DNA from: JALSRD01 sp964476595
GTDB taxonomy: Bacteria > Desulfobacterota > Desulfobacteria > Desulfobacterales > JALSRD01
Reading direction: 5' to 3'
DNA: 64,000 bases
Assembly (NCBI GenBank): GCA_964476595.1
Contig: CAYZCL010000154.1
Location: forward strand, 1-64,000
Positions 15,628-24,764 of the stretch are shown in pieces. Each line of letters begins with the position of its first letter. Positions within the stretch are counted from its first letter, which is position 1. The notes below the pieces were generated by a model, which saw only the letters and a program-made list of their open reading frames with translations, did not search any database and was not told where the DNA came from. The position numbers were made by a program, and so were the translations under genes.

Positions 15628-18183
15628 CTATTCGATTTCCCCGAAGTGATACCGTCCCGCCATGAACTCCTCCACGTAGCCATCGATGGGGTCGTCACCC
15701 CTGAGGTACATGTCCATCAGCCGCGTGGCGCCCAGCAGCCGGCCGAGCATGTCCAGCCGGTTCTCCAGCCGATCACGGGAAACGTTCTTGATTTCGGCGT
15801 CCACCAGGTCCCCCTTCTTCTGGACGTCGAACCCCAGCCGGTCCAGCACCCCCGTGATGAAATCGGCGCGTCGGCTGCGCCCGTCGAAGTCGCCCCCGCC
15901 GCCGGTGAAGCGGAACAGCACGTAGTTGTCCGCCTTCCGGTCGCCGCACACGGTGTCCACGATCACGAAGTGGTAGCCGAATTTCAGGTTGAGGTTCAGG
16001 TAGTCGTCGGACACGATGGCGTAGCTGGCCAGCAGCGCGGAGTTTTTGCTGATCATGCCGCCGCCCATGGCGATGTTGTCGAACTGGTCCCAGTCGAAGT
16101 GACTGAAGCCCGACCAGTGGATGTCTGGGTGGCTGAGTCCTTTCCACAGGGCCCGCATGGGGGCGCTCCGGATTTCATCGGGCCCGATCTCCTTTTTTTC
16201 CGGCCCCGTCGACGCCAGCCCGCCGCCGACGTCCAGCATGTAGAAGAGCATGGGGATGTGGGAGACGAATTTCTTGGTATTCCGGGTCTTGCGGGGGCTG
16301 CGGTTGCCCAGCGAGAACATCTCCTGGACGGCCTTTTCGTGGGAAAAGCGGATGATGTCGTGCAGCGAGCGGCAGTTCTCGGGCGTGAAATCCGGGGATT
16401 CCGGGTCCACCAGGCGCAGCGGCGAAATGAAACTGATGATGTACGACAGGCGGCGTGTCAGGGGGCTGTCGGCGGTCAGGTCCCGGCGCGCGCAGGCCTC
16501 TCCCATCAGTTCCGTCACCAGGCCTGCGTAGATTCGGCCGGCGTCGGCGTGCACCGTGACCTGCATGCCCGTTTCGAGCCGCTCCAGCGCTTCGCCGATG
16601 TTGACCACCATGGGCACGCCGAATTCCCTGGCCACCGAGGCGAAGTGCCCGGCACTGCTGCCGGTGGCGGTCACCACGGCGCTGACGCGGTCCAGCACCT
16701 TGACATAGTGCGGCGAGGCGTTGCGGGCTGCGAAGACACAGCCTTCCGGCAGGTCGGCCAGGCTCTCTCCCTGGCGGTGGCGGTACACGCGCCCGGCGCC
16801 CACCCCCGAAGACGCCCGCAGGCCGCCCTCGACGATCACCGGGTTTTCGGGTTCGATCAGGGCGCACTCGTCCGCACTGTCGGCCGGGCTGTCGGGGGCC
16901 AGCGGCCGGGACTGCAGGATGTACAGTGAACCCTGCCGGTCGGTGCACCACTCCACGTCCTGCGGTGCGTCGTAATAGTCTTCCAGCCGACGCCCCCATT
17001 GCGCCAGTTGAAGCACCTGCTCCGGCGAGAGGCTGGCCTCCCGCGCCTCTTGCGGCGCGACCGCCTCGACCGCCGTGGTGCCGTCGGCACGGGCCGTGAA
17101 CCGCCGGGTCTTCTCGGCGATTTCCTGCGCGGTGATGCGGAAAGGCTCCTCGCGGCTCACGTGGAAGATGTCCGGCGAGGTTTCGCCGCTGACCAGCAGT
17201 TCCCCGAGGCCCCAGATGGCGTGAATGGCCAGGTGCTCTCCCTGTCCGCCGTCGCGTGCCAGGGTGTACATGACCCCGCTGGCGGCGGCGTCGACCATCT
17301 CCAAGATCAGCACCGCCATGGGGGTCTCGAAATCCGCCAGGCCGTAGTTGACGCGGTAGAAGATGGAACTGGCCGTGTACTTGCTGGCGATCACCTGCCG
17401 GTAGGCCGCCAGCAGGTTCTCGGGCCGCACGTTGAGCACCGTCCGGTACTGTCCGGCGAAGGACGACTGCGTGTCTTCGGCCACCGCGGAGCTGCGCACC
17501 GCCAGCCGCACCGGCCGCCCGGTGGGCCAGATGGTTTCCATGCGCTCCCGGATCTCTTCCGCAACTTCCTCCGGCACTTCGGCTTCCAGGACCAGGCGGC
17601 TGAGCTCTTCGGACGTGCCCTCCAGCGATTCGTCCGAGTGGATGTCCAGTCGCGACAGGCGCTCCTGGATGATCTCTCGCAGCCCGTTGTACTCCAGCAG
17701 GTAGTTGAAGGCGTTGGTGGTGATGACGAAACCCGGTGCGGTGGGCAGGCCCAGTCCGTTTTTCACCTGGGCCAGGTGGAAGGCCTTGCCGCCTGCGATC
17801 TGCCCGGCATCCTCGGGAAGGTCTTCCAGCGCCAGCGTAAAGGGCGGCGCAAACTCGAAGGGCGGCGGCGCCAGCATGAAGCGGATGTAGAAGTCGAACT
17901 TGCGGAAGTAGTCCCTCAGGTTGACGTAGCGGGCGCCCGACAGCAGGTCCAGGTCTTCGATGATGCGGGCCACGCACGCCGACAGTTCCTCGTACTTGCG
18001 GATGATCACCTCCAGGTCCACCCGCTCGTGGTCGTAGTGCATGTGTTCGATATCGGCGATCAGCTCATGGGCCCGTTTATCGTTGGCCAGCAGCGACTTG
18101 AAAGCCTCGTATTTTTTGCGCAGAACCGTGCCGGGAAAGAAGACCTGGTAGGTCCAGTGCTTGAACAGATTTTTAAGATACAT
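15628..18183 (-). CDS. PEP-synthase-like ATP-grasp/swivel phosphotransferase, no PEP barrel
   Basis: 851 residues. About 100 N-terminal residues are helical. An ATP-grasp PEP/pyruvate-binding domain (about 105-430) follows, with RSSAVAEDTQSSFAGQY and DVEWC...LYILQSRPL. The swivelling phosphohistidine domain has its likely His513 in SSAGHFASVAREFGVP. A C-terminal region of about 300 residues is not the PEP-binding TIM barrel and has no motif I can name. PEP synthase and PPDK need that barrel, so the final acceptor is probably something else, as in rifampin phosphotransferase-like enzymes. It precedes the phosphatase fusion in an operon. GGAG lies seven bases before the ATG. Confidence 0.8.
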   Translation of the reverse strand: MYLKNLFKHWTYQVFFPGTVLRKKYEAFKSLLANDKRAHELIADIEHMHYDHERVDLEVIIRKYEELSACVARIIEDLDLLSGARYVNLRDYFRKFDFYIRFMLAPPPFEFAPPFTLALEDLPEDAGQIAGGKAFHLAQVKNGLGLPTAPGFVITTNAFNYLLEYNGLREIIQERLSRLDIHSDESLEGTSEELSRLVLEAEVPEEVAEEIRERMETIWPTGRPVRLAVRSSAVAEDTQSSFAGQYRTVLNVRPENLLAAYRQVIASKYTASSIFYRVNYGLADFETPMAVLILEMVDAAASGVMYTLARDGGQGEHLAIHAIWGLGELLVSGETSPDIFHVSREEPFRITAQEIAEKTRRFTARADGTTAVEAVAPQEAREASLSPEQVLQLAQWGRRLEDYYDAPQDVEWCTDRQGSLYILQSRPLAPDSPADSADECALIEPENPVIVEGGLRASSGVGAGRVYRHRQGESLADLPEGCVFAARNASPHYVKVLDRVSAVVTATGSSAGHFASVAREFGVPMVVNIGEALERLETGMQVTVHADAGRIYAGLVTELMGEACARRDLTADSPLTRRLSYIISFISPLRLVDPESPDFTPENCRSLHDIIRFSHEKAVQEMFSLGNRSPRKTRNTKKFVSHIPMLFYMLDVGGGLASTGPEKKEIGPDEIRSAPMRALWKGLSHPDIHWSGFSHFDWDQFDNIAMGGGMISKNSALLASYAIVSDDYLNLNLKFGYHFVIVDTVCGDRKADNYVLFRFTGGGGDFDGRSRRADFITGVLDRLGFDVQKKGDLVDAEIKNVSRDRLENRLDMLGRLLGATRLMDMYLRGDDPIDGYVEEFMAGRYHFGEIE

Positions 18184-18524
18184 CTTTCACTCCTGCCGGC
18201 CGCCGCGCTTTTCGGGCCGTTGCCCGAGGCCGTCCGGAAGTTTCACCGGGTGGCATTCGCTGATTGCACCCAGTGTAATCAGAAAAGCCCGAACTTTCAA
18301 CCCAAGTTATCGCCTTCCCGCCCGGTGTGATTCACCCGGAGGAGTCCGTGTGTTCGCCACTGTTCAGGAACTTTTCCAAACGGCGACTGGGAACGGCGGG
18401 GCTGATTTCCAATTGACAGCCGAGAGGTTTGTTGCCATAAATAAATGAAATTTCCAGTGGTGCCATTGCGCAAATCGCAGCGGGTCAGGGCCCGCTCTCT
18501 TTTTTAGAAAACGGTGAAAATGCC
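18184..18524. other. Divergent promoter gap, no gene
   Basis: 341 bp between the PEP-synthase-like gene (minus) and the YdcZ-like gene (plus). I find no coding frame with support. One sigma-70-type promoter for the plus-strand gene is listed separately; no clear minus-strand promoter was found. Confidence 0.55.
18413..18441 (+). promoter_or_regulatory. sigma-70 promoter for the YdcZ-like gene
   Basis: TTGACA (18413-18418), 17-bp spacer, CATAAA (18436-18441). The -35 is perfect and the -10 matches four of six. The gene starts at 18525, leaving a leader of about 75 nt. Confidence 0.5.
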
Positions 18525-18974
18525 ATGCCGAGCATTCTTCCCTACATGCTGCTGGCCGTGGTGGCCGGCTTTTGCCTGCCCACCCAGGCCGGCATCAACT
18601 CCCAACTGAACCTGTGGACTCGTTCCCCGGTGCTGGCCGCTGCCATTTCCTTTGCGGTGGGAACGGCCGTGCTGGTCCTTTTTGCCCTGGTGGCCCGTAT
18701 TCCGCTGCCGGCCGGAGAGGAGGTCTCGCAACACCCGTGGTGGATATGGATCGGCGGTTTCGTGGGCGCCTTTTACGTGGGTTCCACCATCGTGCTGGCG
18801 CCCCGGCTGGGGGCCGCTTCCATGGTGTCCACGGTGGTAGCCGGACAGATGATCGCCTCGCTGGTGCTGGATCACTACGGTCTGATCGGCTACAGCGTGC
18901 ACCCGGTGAGCTGGCTGCGGGTGATGGGGGTGCTGCTGCTGGTGGGAGGAGTGGTAATGATCCGGGTGTTTTGA
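18525..18974 (+). CDS. YdcZ/DUF606-family DMT inner-membrane protein
   Basis: 149 residues with five predicted hydrophobic helices and no signal peptide. The N-terminal LPTQAGINSQL and the later GAFYVGSTIVLAPRLGA are typical of the short DMT-superfamily YdcZ (DUF606) proteins, about 150 residues long. They act as dimers and their substrates are mostly unknown. It stands alone and converges on the pyrimidine locus, from which a terminator separates it. A role in pyrimidine or amino acid efflux cannot be read from the sequence. Confidence 0.82.
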   Translation: MPSILPYMLLAVVAGFCLPTQAGINSQLNLWTRSPVLAAAISFAVGTAVLVLFALVARIPLPAGEEVSQHPWWIWIGGFVGAFYVGSTIVLAPRLGAASMVSTVVAGQMIASLVLDHYGLIGYSVHPVSWLRVMGVLLLVGGVVMIRVF

Positions 18975-19005
18975 GCCGTTTTGGCGCCCCGGGTGGGGAG
19001 GGGGC

Positions 19006-19032
19006 GGGACGCCTCCGGCGGGAGGACGTCCC
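19006..19032. terminator. Bidirectional terminator between convergent genes
   Basis: GGGACGCCTCC (19006-19016) pairs with GGAGGACGTCCC (19021-19032) around GGCG, with one bulge. A TATTTTT run follows on the plus side. It lies between the ends of the YdcZ-like gene (18974) and the M20 hydrolase (19040). Confidence 0.6.
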
Positions 19033-19039
19033 GGTTTCC

Positions 19040-20281
19040 CTATTTTTCGTTGGCCGACTGCAGGATGCAGTGCAACAGAACATTGGCGCCGGCCTCGCAG
19101 TCTTCCCAGCGGGTGTTTTCCACTTCCACGTGGCTGCGGCCGCCGATGCTGGGTACGAAGATCATGGCCGTCGGCGCGACTTGGTTCATGTAGCTGGCGT
19201 CATGGCCTGCGCCGCTGACCATGTACAGGCTGGGGTAATCCAAGGCCTCGGCCGTGTCCAGCACGCGCTGCACCAGTCTTTCGTCAAAAGGTGAGTGCTC
19301 CACGCGCCAGGTTTCCTCGATGCGGATGGGGCAGCCCCGGCGTCGCGCGATGACCTCGAAATCGGACCTGAGCTTTTCCCAGGCGTCGATGGCCAGATCG
19401 TCGTCCCACGAACGAATGTCCACCGTGAAGTGCACCTTGTCCGGGATGATGTTGCGCGAGTTGGGGTGGTTCTGGATCTCTCCCACCGTGGCCACCATGT
19501 TGCCGCCCATGCGGGCCGGAAGCTCGTTGACTTTCAGTATCATCTCGGCGGCGGCGCACAGGGCGTCGTGGCGCCCCTCCATGGGCGTGGGGCCCACCTG
19601 GTTGGCCTCGCCCTCCAGATAGACGTCGTACCAGTGCAGGCAAAGGATGCCCTTGGGTGCACCGATGATCTTGCCCTCGCGCTCCAGGATGGGGCCCTGC
19701 TCGATGTGGTATTCGTAGTAGGCGTGTACCGGCCATTTTCGGGCCGGCACGTCCCCCTTGTAGCCGATGCGGATGAGCTCGTCTTCGAAGCGCTTGCCGT
19801 TGATGTCGGTGCGGTCGTAGGCCCAGTCGCGGTCCAAGGCACCGGCCCAGACTCCCGAAGACACCATCGCCGGGGCGAAACGCGAACCCTCCTCGTTGGT
19901 CCAGTCCACGATGTCGATGGGCCGCTCGGTCTCGATGCCGTGGTCGTGCAGGGTGCGCAGCACCTCGAGCGCCCCCATGACTCCCAGGATGCCGTCGAAG
20001 CGGCCGCCCTTGGGTTGTGAGTCGATGTGCGACCCGCTCATTACAGGGGCCAGGTCGTTGCTGCGCCCCTTACGGCGACCGAAGATGTTGCCCATCTCGT
20101 CGATGGTGACTTTGAGGTCCAGTTCTTTCAGCCAGCTGACGAAGAGATCTCGCGCCTGCTTATCCTCGTCAGTCAGGGTCAGCCGCTGTACGCCCCCGCC
20201 GGGGGTAGCCCCGATCTTGGCCATTTCCTCCAAGGTGCCGCGCAGCCGCCGACCGTCGACTCTCAGGTCTTTCCGTTCCAT
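19040..20281 (-). CDS. M20-family N-carbamoyl amino acid hydrolase / beta-ureidopropionase
   Basis: 413 residues of the HyuC/AllC/Pyd3-type M20 metallohydrolase family. Metal ligands are visible: GSHIDSQPKGGRFDG (His/Asp), WTNEEGSRF (Glu pair), and a late SHVEVE His; the dimerisation domain is in between. It would hydrolyse an N-carbamoyl product (such as N-carbamoyl-beta-alanine) to amino acid, CO2 and ammonia. It is the last gene of the preT-preA-hydA operon, supporting a role in pyrimidine breakdown. A second, unrelated ureidopropionase candidate is encoded at 24765, so this one may take another carbamoyl compound. Confidence 0.85.
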   Translation of the reverse strand: MERKDLRVDGRRLRGTLEEMAKIGATPGGGVQRLTLTDEDKQARDLFVSWLKELDLKVTIDEMGNIFGRRKGRSNDLAPVMSGSHIDSQPKGGRFDGILGVMGALEVLRTLHDHGIETERPIDIVDWTNEEGSRFAPAMVSSGVWAGALDRDWAYDRTDINGKRFEDELIRIGYKGDVPARKWPVHAYYEYHIEQGPILEREGKIIGAPKGILCLHWYDVYLEGEANQVGPTPMEGRHDALCAAAEMILKVNELPARMGGNMVATVGEIQNHPNSRNIIPDKVHFTVDIRSWDDDLAIDAWEKLRSDFEVIARRRGCPIRIEETWRVEHSPFDERLVQRVLDTAEALDYPSLYMVSGAGHDASYMNQVAPTAMIFVPSIGGRSHVEVENTRWEDCEAGANVLLHCILQSANEK

Positions 20282-20296
20282 GGGTTCACCTCTTTT

Positions 20297-21688
20297 CTAG
20301 AATCCCTCGAAGGGCTCTCGCTTGACGAAGCGGCCGCGGCCGACCTCGCCCACGAATTCCATCTGTTCGCCGTTCCAGCGGGCCACCTTTTTACCGCGGG
20401 AGTAGACCAGGTGCGGCATGCCCGTGATCTCGAAGCCCTCAAAAGGCGTGTAGTCCACGTTCATGTGCAACCTGCTCTGGGTGATGGTGAACTTCTGCTG
20501 CGGGTCGAAGACCACGATGTCGGCGTCCTTGCCCACGGCGATCTCGCCCTTGTCTTTCAGGCCGAACATGCGCGCCGTGCCGGTGCACAGCACGTCCACC
20601 ATGCGCTCCAGGCTGATGCGGCCCTTGACGACACCCTCGGAGTGCAGCAGGATCAACAGGGTTTCAATGCCCGGCGCGCCGTTGGGGATCTTCTTGTAGT
20701 CGTCCTTGCCGAACATGTCCTTCTTGCCGACAAAGTCGAACGGGCAGTGGTCGGTGGCCACCACCTGCAGGTCGCCGCCCTTGAGGCCCTGCCACAGAGC
20801 GGCGTTGCTCTCGGCGGTGCGCAGCGGCGGCGACATGACGTACTTGGCGCCGGCAAAATCCGGCTCCTTGTAGCGCTCCTCGTCGAGCAGCAGGTACTGC
20901 GGGCAGGTCTCGGCAAATACGTCGATGCCGCGGTCGCGGGCTTCCTTGACTTTCCACAGGCCCTCCTTGGAGGACAGGTGCACGATGTAGATACGCGAAC
21001 CGGTCAGCTCCACCATCTTGGCGGCACGGGCGATGGCCTCCTCCTCGGCGATATTGGGGCGGCTGACGGCGTGGTAGTAGGGCGCCAGCTTGCCCTCTTT
21101 TGCGAGCACCTCGTTCATGTGCTGGATGATGTAGACGTTTTCGGCGTGCACCTGCACCAAGCCGCCGTACTTCTTGGTCTCTTCCAGCAGCTTGATCATG
21201 GTGGCGTCGTCCACGCGGAAATCGTACACCATGAAGATCTTGAAGCTCGGCGTGCCGTATTCCAGGCAGGCCTTCTTGACCTCCTCGATGACGTCCGGGC
21301 GGGGGTCCATGACCGCCGGGTGCAGCGAGTAATCCACCGCGGCCTTGCCTTCGGCCCAGGATTTCTTGCGCTCGATGGCCTCCAACAGGGTCTCGCCCTT
21401 CTGCTGCAGGTCGAAATCCACCACCGTGGTCACCCCGCCGCAGGCCGCGGCGATGGTGCCGGTCTCGTAGTCGTCCTGGGCGTGGGTGCCCATGAAGGGC
21501 ATGGAGATGTGGGTGTGCGGGTCGATGGCGCCGGGCAGGATGTACTTGCCGGTAGCGTCGACGACCTCGTCGGCCGGGACGTCCAGGTTGCTGCCGATGG
21601 CCGTGATGCGGTCCCCCTCGGCGTAGACATCGGCGGTGATGCGGCCGGTGGTGCTGACAATGGTGCCTCCCTTAAACAGTACACTCAT
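20297..21688 (-). CDS. hydA: Dihydropyrimidinase / D-hydantoinase
   Basis: 463 residues of the cyclic amidohydrolase family. The zinc site is readable: DPHTHISMPF (His-x-His), the carboxylated-Lys region PSFKIFMVYDF, VHAEN and VHLSS histidines, and ATDHCPF with the catalytic Asp. It opens dihydrouracil or dihydrothymine to the N-carbamoyl-beta-amino acid, step two of the reductive pathway. The start overlaps the end of preA by 17 bp, giving tight coupling, and the next gene is the M20 hydrolase. Length fits the family (about 460-480). Confidence 0.92.
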   Translation of the reverse strand: MSVLFKGGTIVSTTGRITADVYAEGDRITAIGSNLDVPADEVVDATGKYILPGAIDPHTHISMPFMGTHAQDDYETGTIAAACGGVTTVVDFDLQQKGETLLEAIERKKSWAEGKAAVDYSLHPAVMDPRPDVIEEVKKACLEYGTPSFKIFMVYDFRVDDATMIKLLEETKKYGGLVQVHAENVYIIQHMNEVLAKEGKLAPYYHAVSRPNIAEEEAIARAAKMVELTGSRIYIVHLSSKEGLWKVKEARDRGIDVFAETCPQYLLLDEERYKEPDFAGAKYVMSPPLRTAESNAALWQGLKGGDLQVVATDHCPFDFVGKKDMFGKDDYKKIPNGAPGIETLLILLHSEGVVKGRISLERMVDVLCTGTARMFGLKDKGEIAVGKDADIVVFDPQQKFTITQSRLHMNVDYTPFEGFEITGMPHLVYSRGKKVARWNGEQMEFVGEVGRGRFVKREPFEGF

Positions 21689-22982
21689 TTGGCCCCTCCT
21701 TTGTAAACGGCTCGTATTTGATCTCCTTTTCCAAGCTTGGGTCCATGACCGGCGTTTCGTTGCGCCGCCAGCCCCGCGGCATGGCCTTGTAAGTGATCAG
21801 GTCGGTTACCGGGCAGACGAACTGGCACAGCATGCAGCTCAGGCACTTGTTCTCGTCCAGGACGGGACGTCGCTGATCCCCGTCCCAGGTAAGGGCCTGT
21901 CCGGCGGCGTCACGGCAGACGACGTAGCACTGGCCGCAGCCGATGCAGCGGTCCACATCGTACTGTGTAATCCCCTGCCTTTCAAGGTCGAAGTGGTCGG
22001 TCTCGTGCAGGTGGGGCAGGGCCTTGCCCACCAGTTCGGCAACGCTGTGCACTCCCTTGCGGGCCATGTAATCGCCGAGGCCTTCGATCATATCCTCCAC
22101 GATGCCGTAGCCGTAGTGCATGATGCCGGTGGTTACCTGGATCGTGGAGCTGCCCACCAGGATGTACTCCAGAGCGTCGATCCAGGTCTCGATGCCGCCG
22201 ATACCCGACAGCGGCAGACCCAGTTCCAGACACTTTGCCATGGAGGCGATGAAGTTCAGCCCGATGGGCTTGACGGCCGGCCCCGAGGTGCCGCTGATGG
22301 CACCCTTGCCGAACACGTTGGGCCGCGGCACGAAGTCGTCGAGCCCGATTTCCGAGATGCCGCGTACCGTGTTGATGGCACTGATGGCGTCGGCGCCGCC
22401 CTTTTTGGCATACAGCGCCGGTTCGGTCATGTCGGTGATGTTGGGCGTCATCTTGGCCATCACCGGGATGGAGACGTTCTTTTTGACCGCTTCGGTGAAG
22501 CGCTCCAGCAGGTGAAAGGCTTGGCCCACCTTGTGGCCGGCACCCTCGATGCACATGTGGGGGCACGAGAAATTGAGCTCCAGCATGTCGGCCCCGTTGT
22601 CTTCGGCCACCTTGGCCAGGTACACCCACTCGTCCTCGAAGAAGCCCATGATGCTGGCGATGATGCGGTGGTCGGGGTAATGCTTCTTGAGGTACAGGAT
22701 GTCGATCAGGTTGTCCTTGAGGGGGCGGTCGGAGATCTGTTCGACGTTCTGCACGGCCATCTCTTTCTTGCTGCCGTAGTGCACGCAGTGCATGCGCGGC
22801 GAGGGGTGGATGATGGGCAGACGGTCTGAGTTGAGCGTCTTGAAAACCACGCCGCTCCAGCCGGCCTCGAAGGCGCGGGCCACCATCTCAGCCGAGTTGG
22901 AGACCGGCGAGGAGGACAGCAGGAACGGGTTGGTGAAAGTGATGCCGCAAAAATTTACGGATAGATCGATATTGTTAGCCAC
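21672..22982 (-). CDS. preA: Dihydropyrimidine dehydrogenase subunit PreA
   Basis: 436 residues. A dihydroorotate-dehydrogenase-like FMN barrel (residues 1-310) with LSSSPVSNSAEM, LELNFSCPHM and SGIGGIETW, followed by two [4Fe-4S] sites (CIGCGQCYVVC and CLSCMLCQFVC). E. coli PreA is about 411 residues with the same layout. It reduces uracil or thymine with electrons delivered by PreT. The start is GTG at 22982, since GGAGG lies seven bases upstream. It follows preT after 11 bp and overlaps hydA. Confidence 0.92.
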   Translation of the reverse strand: MANNIDLSVNFCGITFTNPFLLSSSPVSNSAEMVARAFEAGWSGVVFKTLNSDRLPIIHPSPRMHCVHYGSKKEMAVQNVEQISDRPLKDNLIDILYLKKHYPDHRIIASIMGFFEDEWVYLAKVAEDNGADMLELNFSCPHMCIEGAGHKVGQAFHLLERFTEAVKKNVSIPVMAKMTPNITDMTEPALYAKKGGADAISAINTVRGISEIGLDDFVPRPNVFGKGAISGTSGPAVKPIGLNFIASMAKCLELGLPLSGIGGIETWIDALEYILVGSSTIQVTTGIMHYGYGIVEDMIEGLGDYMARKGVHSVAELVGKALPHLHETDHFDLERQGITQYDVDRCIGCGQCYVVCRDAAGQALTWDGDQRRPVLDENKCLSCMLCQFVCPVTDLITYKAMPRGWRRNETPVMDPSLEKEIKYEPFTKEGPNECTV

Positions 22983-22993
22983 CGGGATTCCTC

Positions 22994-24343
22994 CTATTGG
23001 GTCAGATAGTCTTTAATGGCGCGGGCGGCCACCTTGCCGTCCTGTACGGCCTGGACCACCAGGGCCGGACCGCGCACGATGTCGCCGCCGGCGAAAATGC
23101 CCTCTACCGAGGTTTTACCGGTGTCCGGGTCCACCTCGATAAGCCGGCGGTCGTTCAGCTTGACACGTGGGTACCAGGCCGGAGAGTCATCGGGTGCCTG
23201 ATTGCCGATGGCTTCGACCACCAGGTCGGCGGGCAGCACCCACTCCGAGCCCTCGATAGCCTCGGGGCGGCGGCGGCCCGAATCATCGGGTTGGCCCAGG
23301 CGTGTGCGCACCAGTTTGAGCCCGCTGATGCGGTCCCCGTCGGCTACATAGTCGACGGGTTGGTTGAGCAGCAGGAAGTGCACACCCGCCTCCTGGGCCT
23401 CGACGCGTTCATCGGGTTCGGCCGGCATCTGGGCATAGGAGCGGCGGTAGACCAGGTAGACATCGGCAGCCCCCAGACGGGCGGCAGCGCCGATGCAGTC
23501 CATGGCTACCGATCCCCCGCCGATGACGGCCACGGTTTTGCCGCCCACAGTGTCCCTCATTTGCGCGAAACGTCCATCGCGCAGCGCGGCCAGGAAATCC
23601 ACCGATGACCACAGCCCCTTCAGGGCCGGGCGCTTTTCTTTCAGGCTGGCGGCCTGCCATAGCCCCGGCGCCAGGAAAACAGCACTGTAGCCGCTGGCCA
23701 GCAGTTTTTCGGCGTCGTTTTGTCCGTTGACCGGACTGTTGCACTTGAATTCCACCCCCAGGGCGCGCACGTCGTCGAGCTCGCGGTTCAGGAAGCCAAG
23801 GCTGCAGCGGTAGGACACCACGCCGTAACGCAGCACGCCGCCGGGCTCCGGACGAGCCTCGAAAATGGTCACGCCGAAGCCTTCCCTGGCCAGTTCGGCC
23901 GCACAGCTCAGGCCCGCTGGCCCCGAGCCCACCACGGCGATTTTTTGCGGCCGTGGGGCACCCTTTTCCAGCACCTGGATTCCCTGGTGCCAGGCGTACT
24001 CCACCAGGAATCGCTGAATTTTGCCGATGGCGATGGGGCGGTCGGCGCCCTCGGGGCGATCCTGTGACTTGAACATGGCGCTGCATTTTTCCTCACACAA
24101 CCGTGCCGTGGGGCACAGCACCCCGCAGGCGCCCCCCAAAATGTTGTTCTGCTTGATGGTACGCACCGCACCGGTGATGTTTTTAAAACGCAGCTTGCGA
24201 ATGAAACGGCCCGGGTCGGTGTCGGCCGGGCAACCGGCCGAGCAGGGTGCGTCGTGGCACAACAGGCAGCGGTCGGCCTCGGCGATGGCCTGGGCCAGAT
24301 CGAAGCCTTTCTCCATGGGTTCGAAATCATCGGGTTTGCTCAA
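22994..24343 (-). CDS. preT: Dihydropyrimidine dehydrogenase subunit PreT (NAD(P)H, FAD)
   Basis: 449 residues, GltD-like. The N-terminal FeS domain has CLLCHDAPCSAGCPADTDP and CGVLCPTARLCEEKC; the FAD site is GSGPAGLSCA and the NAD site GGGSVAMDC. It oxidises NAD(P)H and passes electrons to PreA. It is the first gene of the minus-strand pyrimidine operon. The start is TTG at 24343 behind a strong AAGGAGG; the next in-frame ATG would lose the conserved FeS lead-in only marginally, so TTG is preferred. A sigma-70-type promoter lies at 24495-24523. Confidence 0.92.
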   Translation of the reverse strand: MSKPDDFEPMEKGFDLAQAIAEADRCLLCHDAPCSAGCPADTDPGRFIRKLRFKNITGAVRTIKQNNILGGACGVLCPTARLCEEKCSAMFKSQDRPEGADRPIAIGKIQRFLVEYAWHQGIQVLEKGAPRPQKIAVVGSGPAGLSCAAELAREGFGVTIFEARPEPGGVLRYGVVSYRCSLGFLNRELDDVRALGVEFKCNSPVNGQNDAEKLLASGYSAVFLAPGLWQAASLKEKRPALKGLWSSVDFLAALRDGRFAQMRDTVGGKTVAVIGGGSVAMDCIGAAARLGAADVYLVYRRSYAQMPAEPDERVEAQEAGVHFLLLNQPVDYVADGDRISGLKLVRTRLGQPDDSGRRRPEAIEGSEWVLPADLVVEAIGNQAPDDSPAWYPRVKLNDRRLIEVDPDTGKTSVEGIFAGGDIVRGPALVVQAVQDGKVAARAIKDYLTQ

Positions 24344-24764
24344 AATAAACCTCCTTAATAGATAAAGAATTTCTTGCCCGGCGAAGGGGTTGCCGGGGAC
24401 TCGGCGGGTAGCGGGTTCTGTGTCCCCCAGAAACAGGACGCGGCTTTGAGACTGGACCCTATCCCCGCCTCGCCGCCGGTTCGTATCGATTAAATATTAC
24501 GGGGATGCACAGGGGATGTCAAGTTATAATTGGGCTTATTTCGACGAAAAAAGTCATGATTTAGCTTGTATACTGCGAAAACAGAAAAAAGTAGCGCTGA
24601 ATTGTGACGTCATCTTTAAAGTTGAGACTTGATTTATTCACTGTCTTGTGTTTTATCGCTAAATAATATTCATGCCGACGGGGAAATTTTGCCGGCGGTC
24701 GTGAAGATGGTACGCGGATTCGTTTCGTTTGAAACAGTGTTCCTCAAAAAAAGGGGAGGGGTTT
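24344..24764. other. Divergent regulatory region of the pyrimidine locus
   Basis: 421 bp between preT (minus) and the nitrilase-type hydrolase (plus), markedly AT-rich from 24490 on. It has a minus-strand sigma-70 promoter and a perfect TGACGTCA palindrome near 24606. No gene and no clear plus-strand promoter were found. Confidence 0.6.
24495..24523 (-). promoter_or_regulatory. sigma-70 promoter of the preT-preA-hydA operon
   Basis: On the minus strand: TTGACA (24523-24518), 17-bp spacer, TAATAT (24500-24495). The -35 is perfect and the -10 matches four of six. The leader to the TTG start at 24343 would be about 145 nt. Confidence 0.5.

Noticed and set aside
14914..16929. 671-codon open frame on the plus strand
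   Set aside because: It overlaps the phosphatase fusion and PEP-synthase-like genes on the other strand and shows only shadow composition.
18241..18275. sigma-54 element TGGCATTCGCTGATTGC
   Set aside because: GG to GC spacing is 12 instead of 10, so it does not fit a -24/-12 promoter.
24700..24730. sigma-54 promoter for the nitrilase-type gene (TGGTACGCGGATTCGTT)
   Set aside because: The GG is present, but the -12 position reads CG instead of GC, so the diagnostic spacing pair is missing.
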